Assembly: GCF_900291465.1 (NCBI RefSeq)
Contig: NZ_LT985808.1
Coordinates: 3,216,683 to 3,280,682 of the forward strand
DNA: 64,000 bases
Direction of reading: 5' to 3'
Source of the DNA: Bacteroides sp. Marseille-P3684
Lineage (GTDB): Bacteria; Bacteroidota; Bacteroidia; Bacteroidales; Bacteroidaceae
Shown here: positions 1 to 9,060 of the stretch, one piece after another
How the letters are laid out: the number at the start of each line of letters is the position of its first letter
Numbering within the stretch: position 1 is the stretch's first letter
The notes under the pieces: generated by a model
Told to the model about the DNA's origin: nothing
The model's database searches: none
The model's input: the letters and a program-made list of their open reading frames with translations, nothing else
Program-made: the position numbers and the translations under genes

Positions 1-1
1 C

Positions 2-658
2 ATGTTCGGCGGCGAAGCGTCGGACAAGAAAGTGAAGGTGCTGTCGGGCGGTGAACGCAGCCGCCTCGCCATGATCAAGCTGCTGCTGGAACCGGTGAAC
101 TTCCTGATTCTCGACGAACCGACGAACCACCTCGACATGCGCTCGAAGGATGTACTCAAGGATGCCATCCGCGACTTTGACGGCACGGTGATTGTCGTCA
201 GCCACGACCGTGAGTTCCTCGACGGACTGGTCACCAAGGTCTATGAGTTCGGAGGCGGACAGGTGCGCGAACACCTGGGAGGCATCTACGACTTCCTGCA
301 GAAGAAGAAGATTGACTCTCTCCAGCAGTTGGCGGCTCCCACCCTGTCGACTTCACCGACTGCCACCAAGACGGAAGAGGCTCCAGTCTCGGAAGCCAAG
401 CTGAGCTATGAGGCACAGAAGGAGCTGGCGAAGAAAATCCGCAAGGTCGAGAAACAGGTTGCCGACTGCGAAACACGCATCGAAAAGCTGGAAGCGGACA
501 TCGCCGCACTCGAAACCCGGATGGCAACTCCGGAAGGGGCGTCGGACATGAGCCTCTACGAACAGCACACAGCCCTGAAGAAGGAACTGGATACCGCCGT
601 GGAGGAATGGGAGAATGCCTCGATGGAACTGGACGAACTGAAAGAACAAACCAATTAG
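2..658 (+). CDS. ABC-F family ATPase, C-terminal part (cut by window edge)
   Basis: This is the last 218 residues of a cytoplasmic ABC-F ATPase. ABC-F proteins have two nucleotide-binding domains and no membrane part, and act on the ribosome. Visible are the second signature LSGGERSR (about residue 15), Walker B with FLILDEPTNHLD (about 34-45) and the H-loop VVSHDREF. Residues 130-218 are charged and heptad-like (KKIRKVEKQVADCE), a C-terminal coiled coil typical of Uup-like members. The true start lies upstream of the window; the Met at position 2 is internal. A close paralogue lies at 39522-41159 but lacks this coiled-coil tail. The M13 peptidase gene begins 8 bases after the stop, so the two are probably co-transcribed. 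Family is certain; the subfamily and ribosomal role are inferred. Confidence 0.9.
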   Translation: MFGGEASDKKVKVLSGGERSRLAMIKLLLEPVNFLILDEPTNHLDMRSKDVLKDAIRDFDGTVIVVSHDREFLDGLVTKVYEFGGGQVREHLGGIYDFLQKKKIDSLQQLAAPTLSTSPTATKTEEAPVSEAKLSYEAQKELAKKIRKVEKQVADCETRIEKLEADIAALETRMATPEGASDMSLYEQHTALKKELDTAVEEWENASMELDELKEQTN

Positions 659-665
659 TTACGCT

Positions 666-2711
666 ATGAAGATAAAACATTGTTTACCCATTGTCACGCT
701 GGCCATGATGAGCCTGGCCGGTTGCGACAAGAAGCCGGCTCCGCTGACTGCCGGCATCAATCCCGCCGACATGGACACGACCATCGCTCCGGGAACAGAC
801 TTCTACCACTATGCCTGCGGTGGCTGGATCAAGAACCATCCGCTCACGGCAGAGTATTCACAGTTCGGCACGTTCAACGAACTGCGCGAGAACAACCGCA
901 AGCAGCTGCACGACATCATCACCGCCCTCGCTGCTCCTGAAGCAGAGAACCAGCCGGGAAGCATCGAGCAGAAAATCGGCGACCTGTACAACATCGTGAT
1001 GGACTCCGTCCGCCTGAACAACGAGGGCATCGAGCCCGTCCGTTCAGACATGAGCGCCATCCTTGCCATCAAGGAGAAGGACCAGATTCTTCCGGCAATG
1101 AACCTGCTGATGATGAAGGGTACACCCGGATACTTCGGGACCTACATCGGTGCTGACATGAAGAACAGCAGCATGAACCTGGTGGGCGTATGCCAGGGAG
1201 GCATCACACTGGGCGAGAAGGAATACTACCTCGACAACGACGACAAGACCAAAGAAATCCGGGAGAAATACAAACAGTACATCGTCAACCTCTTCAAGCT
1301 TTTCGGCACGGACGAAGCGAATGCGAAGTGGAAGATGGAGGCTGTCATGGAGATTGAGACACGCCTGGCAAAAGCATCGCTCAGCGCAGTCGAGCTCCGC
1401 GACCCTGCCAACAGCTATCATAAGATGACGCTCGACGAACTGAAGAAGGAGGTGCCGGGCATCAACTGGGACGTGCACTTCAAGTCACTGGGCATCGAGG
1501 GACTGAAAGAGCTGAGCCTCGACCATCCGAAGTTCCTGAAGGAGGTGGCAGACATCCTCAACAACGTAGACCTTGACAAGCAGAAGGCCTACATGACCTG
1601 GAAGCTCATCAACAGTGCAGCCGACTGCCTGAGCGACGAAATCAGTGCCGAACAGTTCAACTTCTTCGGACGCACGATGTCCGGACAGCAAGAGCAGTCA
1701 GCCCGTTGGAAACGTGCGGTCAACACCGTCGAGGCTTGTCTGGGTGAAGGCTTGGGACAGATGTACGTGAAGAAATACTTCCCCGTGGAAGCCAAAGAGC
1801 GGATGCTTGCTCTCGTGAAGAACCTGCAGACCTCCCTCAAGGAGCGCATCCAGGCTCAGGAGTGGATGAGCGACAGCACCAAGGCACGTGCTTTCGAGAA
1901 GCTCGATGCCTTCTACGTGAAGATTGGTTATCCCGACAAATGGACGGACTACACCGACCTGACCATCGACAAGTCGTCCAGCTACTGGGTGAACGCACAA
2001 CGTGCCAGCATGTTCGGATGGCGCAAGATGATTGCCGACAAGTATAACAAACCGGTGGACCGCGATGAATGGCAGATGACTCCGCAGACCATCAATGCCT
2101 ATTACAACCCGACGACCAACGAAATCTGTTTCCCTGCCGGCATCCTGCAACCGCCGTTCTTTGACATGGCAGCCGACGATGCCTACAACTACGGCGCCAT
2201 CGGCGTAGTCATCGGACACGAGATGACTCACGGATTCGACGACCAGGGACGTCAGTTCAACAAGGACGGCAACTTCATGGACTGGTGGGCAGAAGGTGAT
2301 GCCGAGAAGTTCAATGCCCGTGCACAGGTGATGGTGGACTTCTTCAACAACATCAACGTCCTCCCCGACCTGAAGGCAAACGGACAGCTGACATTGGGCG
2401 AGAACATTGCCGACCACGGCGGTCTGAACGTCGCCTTCCAGGCTTATAAGAATGCAACGAAGGATGCCCCGTTGGCAGACAAGGAAGGCTTCACGGCTGA
2501 CCAACGTTTCTTCCTGGCTTATGCCCGTCTGTGGGCGAACAATATCCGCGAAGAGGCCATCCGCAACCTGACGAAGAGCGACCCGCACTCTCTGGGCGAA
2601 TGGCGTGTGAACGGTGCGCTGCCGCACATCGACGCGTGGTATGATGCGTTCCACATTACCGAGAACGATCCGCTCTACATCCCGAAGGACAAGCGGGTCA
2701 ACATCTGGTAA
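666..2711 (+). CDS. pepO: M13 family zinc metallopeptidase (neprilysin/PepO type), lipoprotein
   Basis: A 681-residue zinc endopeptidase of the neprilysin family, expected to cut oligopeptides in the periplasm or at the cell surface. The N-terminus is a lipoprotein signal ending in LAGC (Cys at residue 20), so the mature protein is lipid-anchored. The catalytic motif HEMTH lies near residue 518 in the context VIGHEMTHGFDDQG. The third zinc ligand is in ENIADHGG near residue 578, and the family's NAYY substrate-binding motif lies at about residue 478 (QTINAYYNP). Length is normal for the family. A strong hairpin terminator at 2751-2790 follows. Substrate is unknown; the symbol reflects family only. 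Confidence 0.92.
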   Translation: MKIKHCLPIVTLAMMSLAGCDKKPAPLTAGINPADMDTTIAPGTDFYHYACGGWIKNHPLTAEYSQFGTFNELRENNRKQLHDIITALAAPEAENQPGSIEQKIGDLYNIVMDSVRLNNEGIEPVRSDMSAILAIKEKDQILPAMNLLMMKGTPGYFGTYIGADMKNSSMNLVGVCQGGITLGEKEYYLDNDDKTKEIREKYKQYIVNLFKLFGTDEANAKWKMEAVMEIETRLAKASLSAVELRDPANSYHKMTLDELKKEVPGINWDVHFKSLGIEGLKELSLDHPKFLKEVADILNNVDLDKQKAYMTWKLINSAADCLSDEISAEQFNFFGRTMSGQQEQSARWKRAVNTVEACLGEGLGQMYVKKYFPVEAKERMLALVKNLQTSLKERIQAQEWMSDSTKARAFEKLDAFYVKIGYPDKWTDYTDLTIDKSSSYWVNAQRASMFGWRKMIADKYNKPVDRDEWQMTPQTINAYYNPTTNEICFPAGILQPPFFDMAADDAYNYGAIGVVIGHEMTHGFDDQGRQFNKDGNFMDWWAEGDAEKFNARAQVMVDFFNNINVLPDLKANGQLTLGENIADHGGLNVAFQAYKNATKDAPLADKEGFTADQRFFLAYARLWANNIREEAIRNLTKSDPHSLGEWRVNGALPHIDAWYDAFHITENDPLYIPKDKRVNIW

Positions 2712-2750
2712 GCCCGATACGGTTTACTCTGTGAACGTGTAAGAGACTTG

Positions 2751-2790
2751 AGCAGGGAAAGAAGCCGACACCCCGGTTTCTTTCCCTGCT
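2751..2790 (+). terminator. Intrinsic terminator after the M13 peptidase gene
   Basis: A perfect 13-base inverted repeat (AGCAGGGAAAGAA / TTCTTTCCCTGCT) with a 14-base loop, followed on the plus strand by TCTTTTATG. Position and polarity fit termination of the ABC-F/peptidase transcript. Confidence 0.85.
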
Positions 2791-2998
2791 TCTTTTATGC
2801 CCTGGTCCCGGACAATCACTATCTTTGCGGAAACGACCGATACTATATAAAATCACGGTAGACGACCATTCACCAAGCAAATACAATTGTCCGACGGATT
2901 GAAAACAAGTGATTGATTTGCCTGGCACAAGAGCTTGATCGGACAAGGACTTGTGTTTGTCCGATTAAGCGCAAATGTCCAGAGGACGATAACCCAAA

Positions 2999-3035
2999 AA
3001 GGCTGTGCCACAAAAAACGTGACACAGCCTCTATT
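2999..3035 (-). terminator. Intrinsic terminator of the bamD-rpoZ-DUF4293 operon
   Basis: The stem AGGCTGTGCCAC / GTGACACAGCCT has a short A-rich loop and one mismatch. Read on the minus strand the stem is followed by a run of five T, so it terminates the minus-strand operon ending at 3060. Confidence 0.8.
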
Positions 3036-3059
3036 TGAATACTATCTAATATAATCCGA

Positions 3060-3518
3060 TTACCTCAGACGGTCGGCAGCCCGCACCAGACGCTCGTCCT
3101 TGCGGATGCCACGGATGGCGAGCAAGTCAAGAATAATGGCAACCAGTGGAAGAACCGCTCCGGTACCACAATGGAAAGTGGCACCTGCCAACTGCTCATT
3201 GTACGCCATCAGGAAGGCAGCAAACGTCGCATACCAGCCCAACGTGACCAAGATGTTGAAGATTGTCAGACGTACCTGCAACTTACGGTTCTTATACAGA
3301 AAGATGGTCGCAAAAGTAATGATGGCAGCGAGCAATGCAATGGCAAAGATACCCCAGCATGAACCGTCACGTCCTGCCCCGGCAAGCTCCAGACCGTAAG
3401 CATAGAAAGACGACAGACTGCCGTCCTGCCCGACATAAAGCCCCAACGGCATGCTCATGGTCACACCCATCAGTACCACGACCAGCAACAGATAAGCACT
3501 TTGTATACGCTGAATCAT
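3060..3518 (-). CDS. DUF4293 family small membrane protein
   Basis: A 152-residue inner-membrane protein of unknown function. Four hydrophobic segments are visible at about residues 8-28, 55-75, 83-105 and 118-136, which matches the usual DUF4293 layout. The gene starts 2 bases after the rpoZ stop and is the last gene of a three-gene operon with bamD and rpoZ. This order is common in Bacteroidales, which supports the assignment. The C-terminus is charged and basic (KDERLVRAADRLR), probably cytoplasmic. No catalytic motif is seen, and no function should be assigned beyond membrane location. Confidence 0.85.
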   Translation of the reverse strand: MIQRIQSAYLLLVVVLMGVTMSMPLGLYVGQDGSLSSFYAYGLELAGAGRDGSCWGIFAIALLAAIITFATIFLYKNRKLQVRLTIFNILVTLGWYATFAAFLMAYNEQLAGATFHCGTGAVLPLVAIILDLLAIRGIRKDERLVRAADRLR

Positions 3519-3520
3519 AC

Positions 3521-3856
3521 TTACTGCAGTTTCTCTTTCTCCTTAGCAGGATTTCTGAAATACACCTTGCCCTCGATATACTCTTGCGTAGCAATCAGCG
3601 TCGGCTTCGGCAATTTCTCATAGTAACGCGAAATCTCGATCTGCTCCCTGTTCTCAGACACCTCGTCCATGCTGTCGTTGTAAGAAGCAAACTCCTGAAG
3701 CTTCTTCGAAAGGTCGTTCTTGATTTCAACACTAATCTGGTTGGCACGCTTACCGATGATAACCACCGTTTCGTAAATGTTGCCTGTGTCCTCACACAGT
3801 TCCATCAAGTCGCGTGTCACCGTAGTGGTGGGCGCATTCGTTTTTCTGTAATCCAT
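3521..3856 (-). CDS. rpoZ: RNA polymerase omega subunit (RpoZ/Rpb6-like)
   Basis: A 111-residue protein of the Bacteroidota omega/Rpb6-like family, expected to assist assembly of RNA polymerase. The start is placed at the Met of MDYRKTNAP rather than 9 codons upstream, because family members begin near this motif. The omega-like stretch ETVVIIGKRANQIS (about residues 30-43) is the conserved core that contacts the beta' subunit. The C-terminal half is charged. It sits 30 bases after the bamD stop and 2 bases before the DUF4293 gene. Assignment rests on the core motif and the conserved neighbourhood. Confidence 0.85.
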   Translation of the reverse strand: MDYRKTNAPTTTVTRDLMELCEDTGNIYETVVIIGKRANQISVEIKNDLSKKLQEFASYNDSMDEVSENREQIEISRYYEKLPKPTLIATQEYIEGKVYFRNPAKEKEKLQ

Positions 3857-3886
3857 AATTCTTCTATTCCTTATTATATACAATGA

Positions 3887-4696
3887 CTAGTCTTTGATAT
3901 GTTTGTTCGCTTCATTGAACATCTTGTCGACGTCCTTCAGGTACTTGCTTTCAGGGAATTCGTTCTTGAAGGCATAATACTCGTCAACCACGTCGCGATA
4001 ACGCTCTTCCCGCTTCTCGACGACACTCTCGCTCGCCATTTTGTACTTCGCCAGGAACACCAGGTAAGAAAGGTCCTCGCGACGTTTTGCATACGGGAAG
4101 TCCTGCAAGGCATTCTGCGCCGTGATGACACACGAACGGTAGTTGTTGCCCATGTAGTTGCCCAGGTTATAGTACAGACGCGCCGAGAGATATTCTTTCT
4201 CCACCAGCTTGTCCTGCAACTCGAACATCATCCGCTGTGCCTCATCCTTGTAAACACTGCTCGGATAATACTCGCAGAACACCTGGATTTCATTGATGGC
4301 TTCAAACGTACTGGTCTGGTCCAGACGAGGCTCGGGGGTATCATTATAGAGTGACTTGCAAGTGTAGAAACGTGCCAGCTCGGCAAACTCGCCACGCGGA
4401 TACGTCGTGTAGTATTTTTTAAACGTTGAAGAAGCCTCCAGCCAGTCGCCTTGCCCGTAGTAACACATGGCAAGCATGTAAAGTGACTCTTCTGCCTTGC
4501 CGCTACCTTTCAGGATGGCAATCATGTCATTCAGCACCACAGAGGCTTTGGTATACTGCCCGCTAAAGAAATATTCCTTGGCAGCTTCATAGCGGTATGA
4601 ATAATCCTGGCTCTTGAGTACCTTGTTATAATCTCCACACGATGTCATCAGACAGGCAGAAACTAAGGCTATTGCAGTTATACTTTTCTTCATCAT
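3887..4696 (-). CDS. bamD: Outer membrane assembly lipoprotein BamD
   Basis: A 269-residue lipoprotein subunit of the BAM complex that folds beta-barrel proteins into the outer membrane. The lipobox is MTSC with Cys at residue 20, followed by GDYNKVLKS. The mature part is made of TPR-like helix pairs: YRYEAAKEYFFSGQYTKA, ESLYMLAMCYYGQGDWLEA and AELARFYTCKSLY are the first three. Two Met codons stand side by side; the second, at 4693, would give the usual signal peptide. It is the first gene of the operon, with a -7 box TAAATTTG at 4713-4720 just upstream. Family assignment is firm. Confidence 0.93.
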   Translation of the reverse strand: MMKKSITAIALVSACLMTSCGDYNKVLKSQDYSYRYEAAKEYFFSGQYTKASVVLNDMIAILKGSGKAEESLYMLAMCYYGQGDWLEASSTFKKYYTTYPRGEFAELARFYTCKSLYNDTPEPRLDQTSTFEAINEIQVFCEYYPSSVYKDEAQRMMFELQDKLVEKEYLSARLYYNLGNYMGNNYRSCVITAQNALQDFPYAKRREDLSYLVFLAKYKMASESVVEKREERYRDVVDEYYAFKNEFPESKYLKDVDKMFNEANKHIKD

Positions 4697-4712
4697 ACTT
4701 CAAAATAATGTG

Positions 4713-4720
4713 CAAATTTA
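4713..4720 (-). promoter_or_regulatory. -7 promoter box of bamD operon
   Basis: TAAATTTG on the minus strand matches the Bacteroidota sigma-ABfr -7 consensus TAnnTTTG exactly and lies 17 bases before the bamD start. A -33 element is not obvious. Confidence 0.6.
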
Positions 4721-4798
4721 TAGAGAAGCGGTGAATAAGCCAACGAAGCCCTTCTTTTTTAAGCTATTTTTTCGAAGCTGACGGAGTTTTCAGGCCTT

Positions 4799-6832
4799 TC
4801 AGTCAGCTTTCTCCTTCAGCAGGTCTTCGAGCTTGAGCAGTTCGTCACGATATTGGGCTGCCTGGATGAACTCCAGCTTCTTGGCGGCATCCTGCATCAG
4901 TTTGCGGGTACGCTCGATGCTCTTCTCAAGCTGCGGACGGCTCATGTACTCCACCACAGGGTCGGCAGCCATGCTGGCATAGTCCGGTTCCACGTATGCC
5001 TTCGGTTCCCGGGTATCGGCTTGAGTCTCCTCTCCTGCCCCCAACAGGGCTGCCGTGGTACGCGCCTTCTTGATTTGTTGCGGTGTGATGCCGTGTTCCT
5101 CATTATATGCCAACTGCTTGGCACGCCGACGATTCGTCTCGTCAATCGTCTGTTGCATGCTGTCGGTGATTTTATCGGCATACATGATTACCTTTCCGTT
5201 GACATTGCGGGCTGCACGTCCTGCCGTCTGCGTCAGCGAACGGTGACTGCGCAGGAAACCCTCCTTGTCCGCATCGAGGATGGCAACGAGCGACACTTCC
5301 GGCAGGTCCAGTCCTTCACGCAGCAGGTTCACCCCGATGAGTACGTCATAGATGCCTTGGCGCAAGTCGTCCATGATTTTCACCCGTTCCAGTGTGTCGA
5401 CATCGCTATGGATATAGTTGCAACGCACCTCGTTGCGTGCCAGGTAGTCTGTCAGTTCCTCCGCCATGCGCTTGGTCAGCGTGGTCACCAGCACACGCTC
5501 GTTTTTCTCGATGCGCTGCTGGATTTCCTCCATCAGGTCATCGATCTGGTTCAGACTGGGACGTACCTCAATGACCGGGTCAAGCAGGCCCGTGGGACGG
5601 ATTACCTGCTCCACCACGACTCCCTCGCTCTTCTCCAGTTCATAGTCTGCCGGAGTGGCGCTCACATAGATGACTTGTTTGGCAAGTTCTTCAAACTCTT
5701 CGAATTTCAGCGGACGGTTGTCAAGTGCAGCCGGAAGCCGGAAGCCATAGTCCACCAGATTGGTCTTACGGGCACGGTCTCCTCCGTACATGGCACGTAT
5801 CTGCGGCACACTCACGTGGCTCTCATCGATGACAATGAGGAAGTCTTCGGGAAAGAAATCCAGCAAACAGTAAGGACGGGTACCGGCAGCGCGTCCGTCA
5901 AAATAACGGGAGTAGTTCTCAATGCCCGAACAGTGCCCCAGCTCACGAATCATCTCCATGTCATACGTCACACGTTCATACAGGCGTTTGGCCTCGAAGG
6001 GTTTGCCTATCTCCTTGAAGTATTCCACCTGTTTTGTCAGGTCGTCCTCTATCTGGTGAATGGCACGCAAGGTACTCTCCTTGGTTGTCATGAAGAGGTT
6101 TGCCGGATAGATGCGGAACTCGTCATAGTCCATGATGCGGTGCCCGCTCACGGGGTCTACTTCCTCGATGGCATCAATCTCATCATCCCAGAACACGACC
6201 CGCAACAGGTTGTCACTGTATGCCAGGAAAATGTCTACCGTATCTCCTTTCACACGGAAGTTGCCGCGATTCAGGTCCATGTCGTTGCGCACATAGAGGC
6301 TGTCGACCAACCGGCGCAGGAAGACGTTCCGGTCGATTTTCTGTCCACGACGTACATCGATGACATTGTCGTAAAAGTCTGCCGGGTTACCCATGCCGTA
6401 GATGCATGACACCGACGAGACCACCACCACATCCTTCCGTCCGGAGAGCAGAGCCGACGTGGCAGCCAGACGCAACTTGTCTATCTCGTCATTGATGGCA
6501 AGGTCCTTCTCGATATACGTGTCCGTCGAAGGCAGATAAGCCTCCGGCTGGTAATAGTCATAATAGGAAACGTAATATTCCACCGCATTGTGCGGGAAGA
6601 AATTCTTGAATTCGCCGTAAAGCTGTGCGGCGAGGGTCTTGTTGTGACTCAGGATAAGCGTCGGCTTGTTGACATTCTTGATGACGTTGGCAATGGTGAA
6701 CGTCTTGCCCGAGCCGGTCACTCCCAGCAGGGTCTGTGCCGGTGCTCCCTCCAGTACGCCTTCTGTCAGTTGTGCGATAGCCTCCGGCTGGTCACCGGTA
6801 GGCTGATAATCAGATACCAATTCAAAGTCCAT
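4799..6832 (-). CDS. uvrB: Excinuclease ABC subunit B (UvrB)
   Basis: A full-length 677-residue UvrB, the damage-verifying helicase-like subunit of nucleotide excision repair. Seen in order: Walker [11 protein letters not shown] (about residues 38-47), the damage-probing beta-hairpin region [16 protein letters not shown] (about 87-102), the Walker B/DEAH-like [10 protein letters not shown] (about 338), helicase motifs such as [12 protein letters not shown] and QTAGRAARN, and the C-terminal UVR motif that binds UvrC (from about residue 632, [17 protein letters not shown]). It stands alone, with its own promoter and an unusually good ribosome binding site (AAGGAGGA at 6842-6849). Confidence 0.98.
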   Translation of the reverse strand: MDFELVSDYQPTGDQPEAIAQLTEGVLEGAPAQTLLGVTGSGKTFTIANVIKNVNKPTLILSHNKTLAAQLYGEFKNFFPHNAVEYYVSYYDYYQPEAYLPSTDTYIEKDLAINDEIDKLRLAATSALLSGRKDVVVVSSVSCIYGMGNPADFYDNVIDVRRGQKIDRNVFLRRLVDSLYVRNDMDLNRGNFRVKGDTVDIFLAYSDNLLRVVFWDDEIDAIEEVDPVSGHRIMDYDEFRIYPANLFMTTKESTLRAIHQIEDDLTKQVEYFKEIGKPFEAKRLYERVTYDMEMIRELGHCSGIENYSRYFDGRAAGTRPYCLLDFFPEDFLIVIDESHVSVPQIRAMYGGDRARKTNLVDYGFRLPAALDNRPLKFEEFEELAKQVIYVSATPADYELEKSEGVVVEQVIRPTGLLDPVIEVRPSLNQIDDLMEEIQQRIEKNERVLVTTLTKRMAEELTDYLARNEVRCNYIHSDVDTLERVKIMDDLRQGIYDVLIGVNLLREGLDLPEVSLVAILDADKEGFLRSHRSLTQTAGRAARNVNGKVIMYADKITDSMQQTIDETNRRRAKQLAYNEEHGITPQQIKKARTTAALLGAGEETQADTREPKAYVEPDYASMAADPVVEYMSRPQLEKSIERTRKLMQDAAKKLEFIQAAQYRDELLKLEDLLKEKAD

Positions 6833-6841
6833 AACTCATAT

Positions 6842-6872
6842 CCTCCTTCATTGGTTAGGAAGTGCAAAGTTA
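6842..6872 (-). promoter_or_regulatory. uvrB promoter -7 box and Shine-Dalgarno sequence
   Basis: TAACTTTG at 6865-6872 (minus strand) matches TAnnTTTG. AAGGAGGA at 6842-6849 is a near-perfect Shine-Dalgarno sequence about 9 bases before the ATG. That is rare among the genes of this window, which mostly have none. Confidence 0.6.
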
Positions 6873-6978
6873 TGGATTTTCACCGATACCACCGCGCATC
6901 CCCTCATGAGGAATAGCAAAAAAGCAACACAGCCCCACCTTAACGATGGAGCTGTGCAGAACTATTGCAAATTGGTTC

Positions 6979-8829
6979 TTATTGGTTCATGGAGTCTTCC
7001 AGGGTACGGATTTGCTCTTCCAGTACCTGCAAGTCCGCCTTCAGCTTGTCGACCTTGCGATTGATTTCGTTGACCAGGCTGTTGCCCTTCTTGGACGCTG
7101 CCGTGAGGAAGCCCAGGTTGTTCTCATACGTCTGTATTTCACTCTTCTTGGCTTCATACTGACGAATCAGCCGTTCGCGCTCGCGCTGCATGCTGTTGCC
7201 CTCCTTGCCTGCCATTTCCTTTACGTTGGAACGGAAGTTGGTCATCCGGCGTTGGGCTGCGGTCAGGTTGAGTCGGTCAAACAGTTCATCGACCAGCTTG
7301 TGGAACTCCTTGTAGAGCTTGTCTTTGTCACGGAAGGGCACATGTCCCGTATTGTTCCATTCCTTGATGGCATCGCGGACGGTCTTTTCCGTATTTTCAT
7401 CATCGGGCTGTTCCACGAGCGCCTTCAGACGTGCCAGGATACCCCGCTTCGTCTCCAGGTTATCCAGTTCGGCAGAATGCTGGGACGAGGTGGCACGCTT
7501 CTTCTGCTCAAAGAAATAGTCACAGGCAGAGATGAAGCGCTTCCATACGGCATCCGAATATTTCTTCTGTACGGGACCGATGGTCTTCCACTCTTTTTGC
7601 AGACGCGTCAGCTTGTCACCGGTCTCCTTCCAGTCAGTGCTGTCCTTCAAGGCCTCAGCCTGTTCGCAGAGTGCCTTTTTCTTGGCAAGGTTGTTGAGCA
7701 ACTCCTCTTTGAGCAACTTGAAGTACTCTCCCTTGCGCTTGAAGAAGTCATCACAGGCCCGGCGGAAGCGTTCGAAGATTTTGACGTTCATCTTCTGCGG
7801 GGCAAACCCGATGGTCTTCCACTTGGCTTGCAAGGCAAGTATTTCCTGGGTCTTGTTTTCCCAGTCGAGGAAAGTCTTCAGCTTGTCATACTCAGTAGCC
7901 TCCACAATCTCACAGATGACCGTCTTCTGGTCCAGGTTGTGTTGTTCTTCGGCCTTCAGCTGTTCGAAGTGCTGCTGATGCCGACGATTGACAGCCGTAG
8001 ACGCAGCCTTGAAACGTGCCCAGACACTCTCCCGTAGCTCTTTCGCCACAGGTCCCGTGTCGCGGAACTCCTGATGGAGCTTTTGCAACTGGTGGAAGGC
8101 AGACACCACGTCCGGTTCGTCAGCCAGCCGTTCGGCAGCCTCACAGAGGTGCGTCTTTATCTCGAGATTCTTTTTGAAGTCATATTCGCGGAACTCATTG
8201 TTCAGTTTCAGGATGTCATAGAACTTCTCCACCTGCACCTGGTAGCTCCGCCAGAGTTCATTCACCTTGTTGGCAGGCACCAGCTTGATGTCGTTCCACT
8301 CCTGTTGCAGTTGTTTGAAGGTTGCATAACTCTTGTTTGCATCTTCAGGACTCTCTATCAGCTCTTTCAGCTTTTCAATGATGGCAAGCTTCTTCTGAAG
8401 GTTCTCTTCCTTCAGCTGTTCCTGCTGTGCCAGCAGCGCATTCCGTTTCTCCTTGATGTCCTTCATCACCTCCTTGTAGGTCTCCTCGTCGGGGTCGGGT
8501 GCAGGAACAAAGTCCTCTTCCGTTCCTCCGTTTTCGACGAACGCTTTGCGGGCGGCATCAGTCTCAGCCTTATGCAGTTTGTAGAAGTTCTGTTTCAGGA
8601 AGTCCAGTTCAGCCTTGTCGGCATGCTCGATGTCCTGAGCCAGTTCTTTCAAACGTTCAATCACTTCGGCTTTGGATGATTTCAGTTCATAGGTCGCTGC
8701 TTTTTCATTTTCCATATCCGCAGTGTCGAGATTCTCGGTTTGGGGAGTTTCTTCGGGAGCTGCTTGTCTTGTGTGTTCTTCCAATTCCTCTGGTTGCAGA
8801 GCGGCATTGGTATTAAGAGAGTCCGTCAT
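6979..8829 (-). CDS. DUF349 repeat protein
   Basis: A 616-residue, highly charged, helical cytoplasmic protein built of about five DUF349 repeats. Each repeat carries a W-containing core such as LQQEWNDIKLVP, FHQLHQ-like linker helices, LQAKWKTIGFAP, LQKEWKTIGPV and IKEWNNTGHVP. The N-terminal 90 residues are acidic and low in complexity. The C-terminus (NEINRKVDKLKADLQVLEEQ) is a coiled coil. DUF349 proteins have no settled function. The gene is monocistronic, preceded by a promoter and a structured leader (8889-8980) described separately. Confidence 0.85.
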   Translation of the reverse strand: MTDSLNTNAALQPEELEEHTRQAAPEETPQTENLDTADMENEKAATYELKSSKAEVIERLKELAQDIEHADKAELDFLKQNFYKLHKAETDAARKAFVENGGTEEDFVPAPDPDEETYKEVMKDIKEKRNALLAQQEQLKEENLQKKLAIIEKLKELIESPEDANKSYATFKQLQQEWNDIKLVPANKVNELWRSYQVQVEKFYDILKLNNEFREYDFKKNLEIKTHLCEAAERLADEPDVVSAFHQLQKLHQEFRDTGPVAKELRESVWARFKAASTAVNRRHQQHFEQLKAEEQHNLDQKTVICEIVEATEYDKLKTFLDWENKTQEILALQAKWKTIGFAPQKMNVKIFERFRRACDDFFKRKGEYFKLLKEELLNNLAKKKALCEQAEALKDSTDWKETGDKLTRLQKEWKTIGPVQKKYSDAVWKRFISACDYFFEQKKRATSSQHSAELDNLETKRGILARLKALVEQPDDENTEKTVRDAIKEWNNTGHVPFRDKDKLYKEFHKLVDELFDRLNLTAAQRRMTNFRSNVKEMAGKEGNSMQRERERLIRQYEAKKSEIQTYENNLGFLTAASKKGNSLVNEINRKVDKLKADLQVLEEQIRTLEDSMNQ

Positions 8830-8888
8830 TGTTGAAAAACATTTTTAGTTATCGGGATCCTTCTTCCCACTGTGGTTAGTTAAGCTTG

Positions 8889-8980
8889 GCCGGTGCTCAA
8901 ACCTGTCAGTCAACAAACCTGCACGGACGGCAACTGGAGCGTCCGATGGCTGCTTGTCGACCGACTCTGTCGGGCACAGG
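8889..8980 (-). ncRNA. Candidate structured 5' leader RNA upstream of the DUF349 gene
   Basis: On the minus strand the region folds into nested stems. The outer stem pairs 8974-8977 with 8093+800 bases, that is GTGC at 8974-8977 with GCAC at 8893-8896. A 14-bp stem pairs 8952-8965 with 8905-8918. A 6-bp inner hairpin pairs CGGACG (8940-8945) with CGTCCG (8924-8929). The 14-bp stem has three positions that are G-U wobbles if the RNA is minus-strand but A-C mismatches if plus-strand, so the fold has polarity towards the DUF349 gene. A promoter-like pair (TTTG at 9006-9009, AAGTTTTG at 8981-8988) would start the transcript near 8976. No known riboswitch class was recognised. Confidence 0.5.
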
Positions 8981-9009
8981 CAAAACTTCAGTCGAATAAT
9001 AACGACAAA
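8981..9009 (-). promoter_or_regulatory. Probable promoter of the DUF349 transcript
   Basis: On the minus strand TTTG (9006-9009) and AAGTTTTG (8981-8988) are 17 bases apart. The second differs from TAnnTTTG at its first base. A start near 8976 would give a leader of about 147 bases before the ATG at 8829. Confidence 0.45.
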
Positions 9010-9060
9010 TTAAAGCAATAATCTTTTTATATCATAACAAAAACTTAGGTTTTTTGCGGT

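Larger units (their letters stand above)
2712..3059. other. Convergent intergenic region with hairpins and no gene
   Basis: No credible gene lies here. It holds two terminators for the converging transcripts (2751-2790 and 2999-3035), a TATCTTTG box on the plus strand at 2820-2827 with no gene behind it, and an inverted repeat ATCGGACAA / TTGTCCGAT at 2938-2964. The stretch 2875-2985 contains several variants of ACAAG, TTGTCC and CGGA words. Confidence 0.6.

Noticed and set aside
4853..6409. 518-codon plus-strand frame over uvrB
   Set aside because: uvrB is unmistakable on the minus strand; the opposite frame has no recognisable motif.
8830..9060. tRNA, 6S RNA or SRP RNA
   Set aside because: No T-loop GTTCGA word, no CCA end, no SRP Alu or GGAA tetraloop pattern, and no long central bubble as in 6S RNA.
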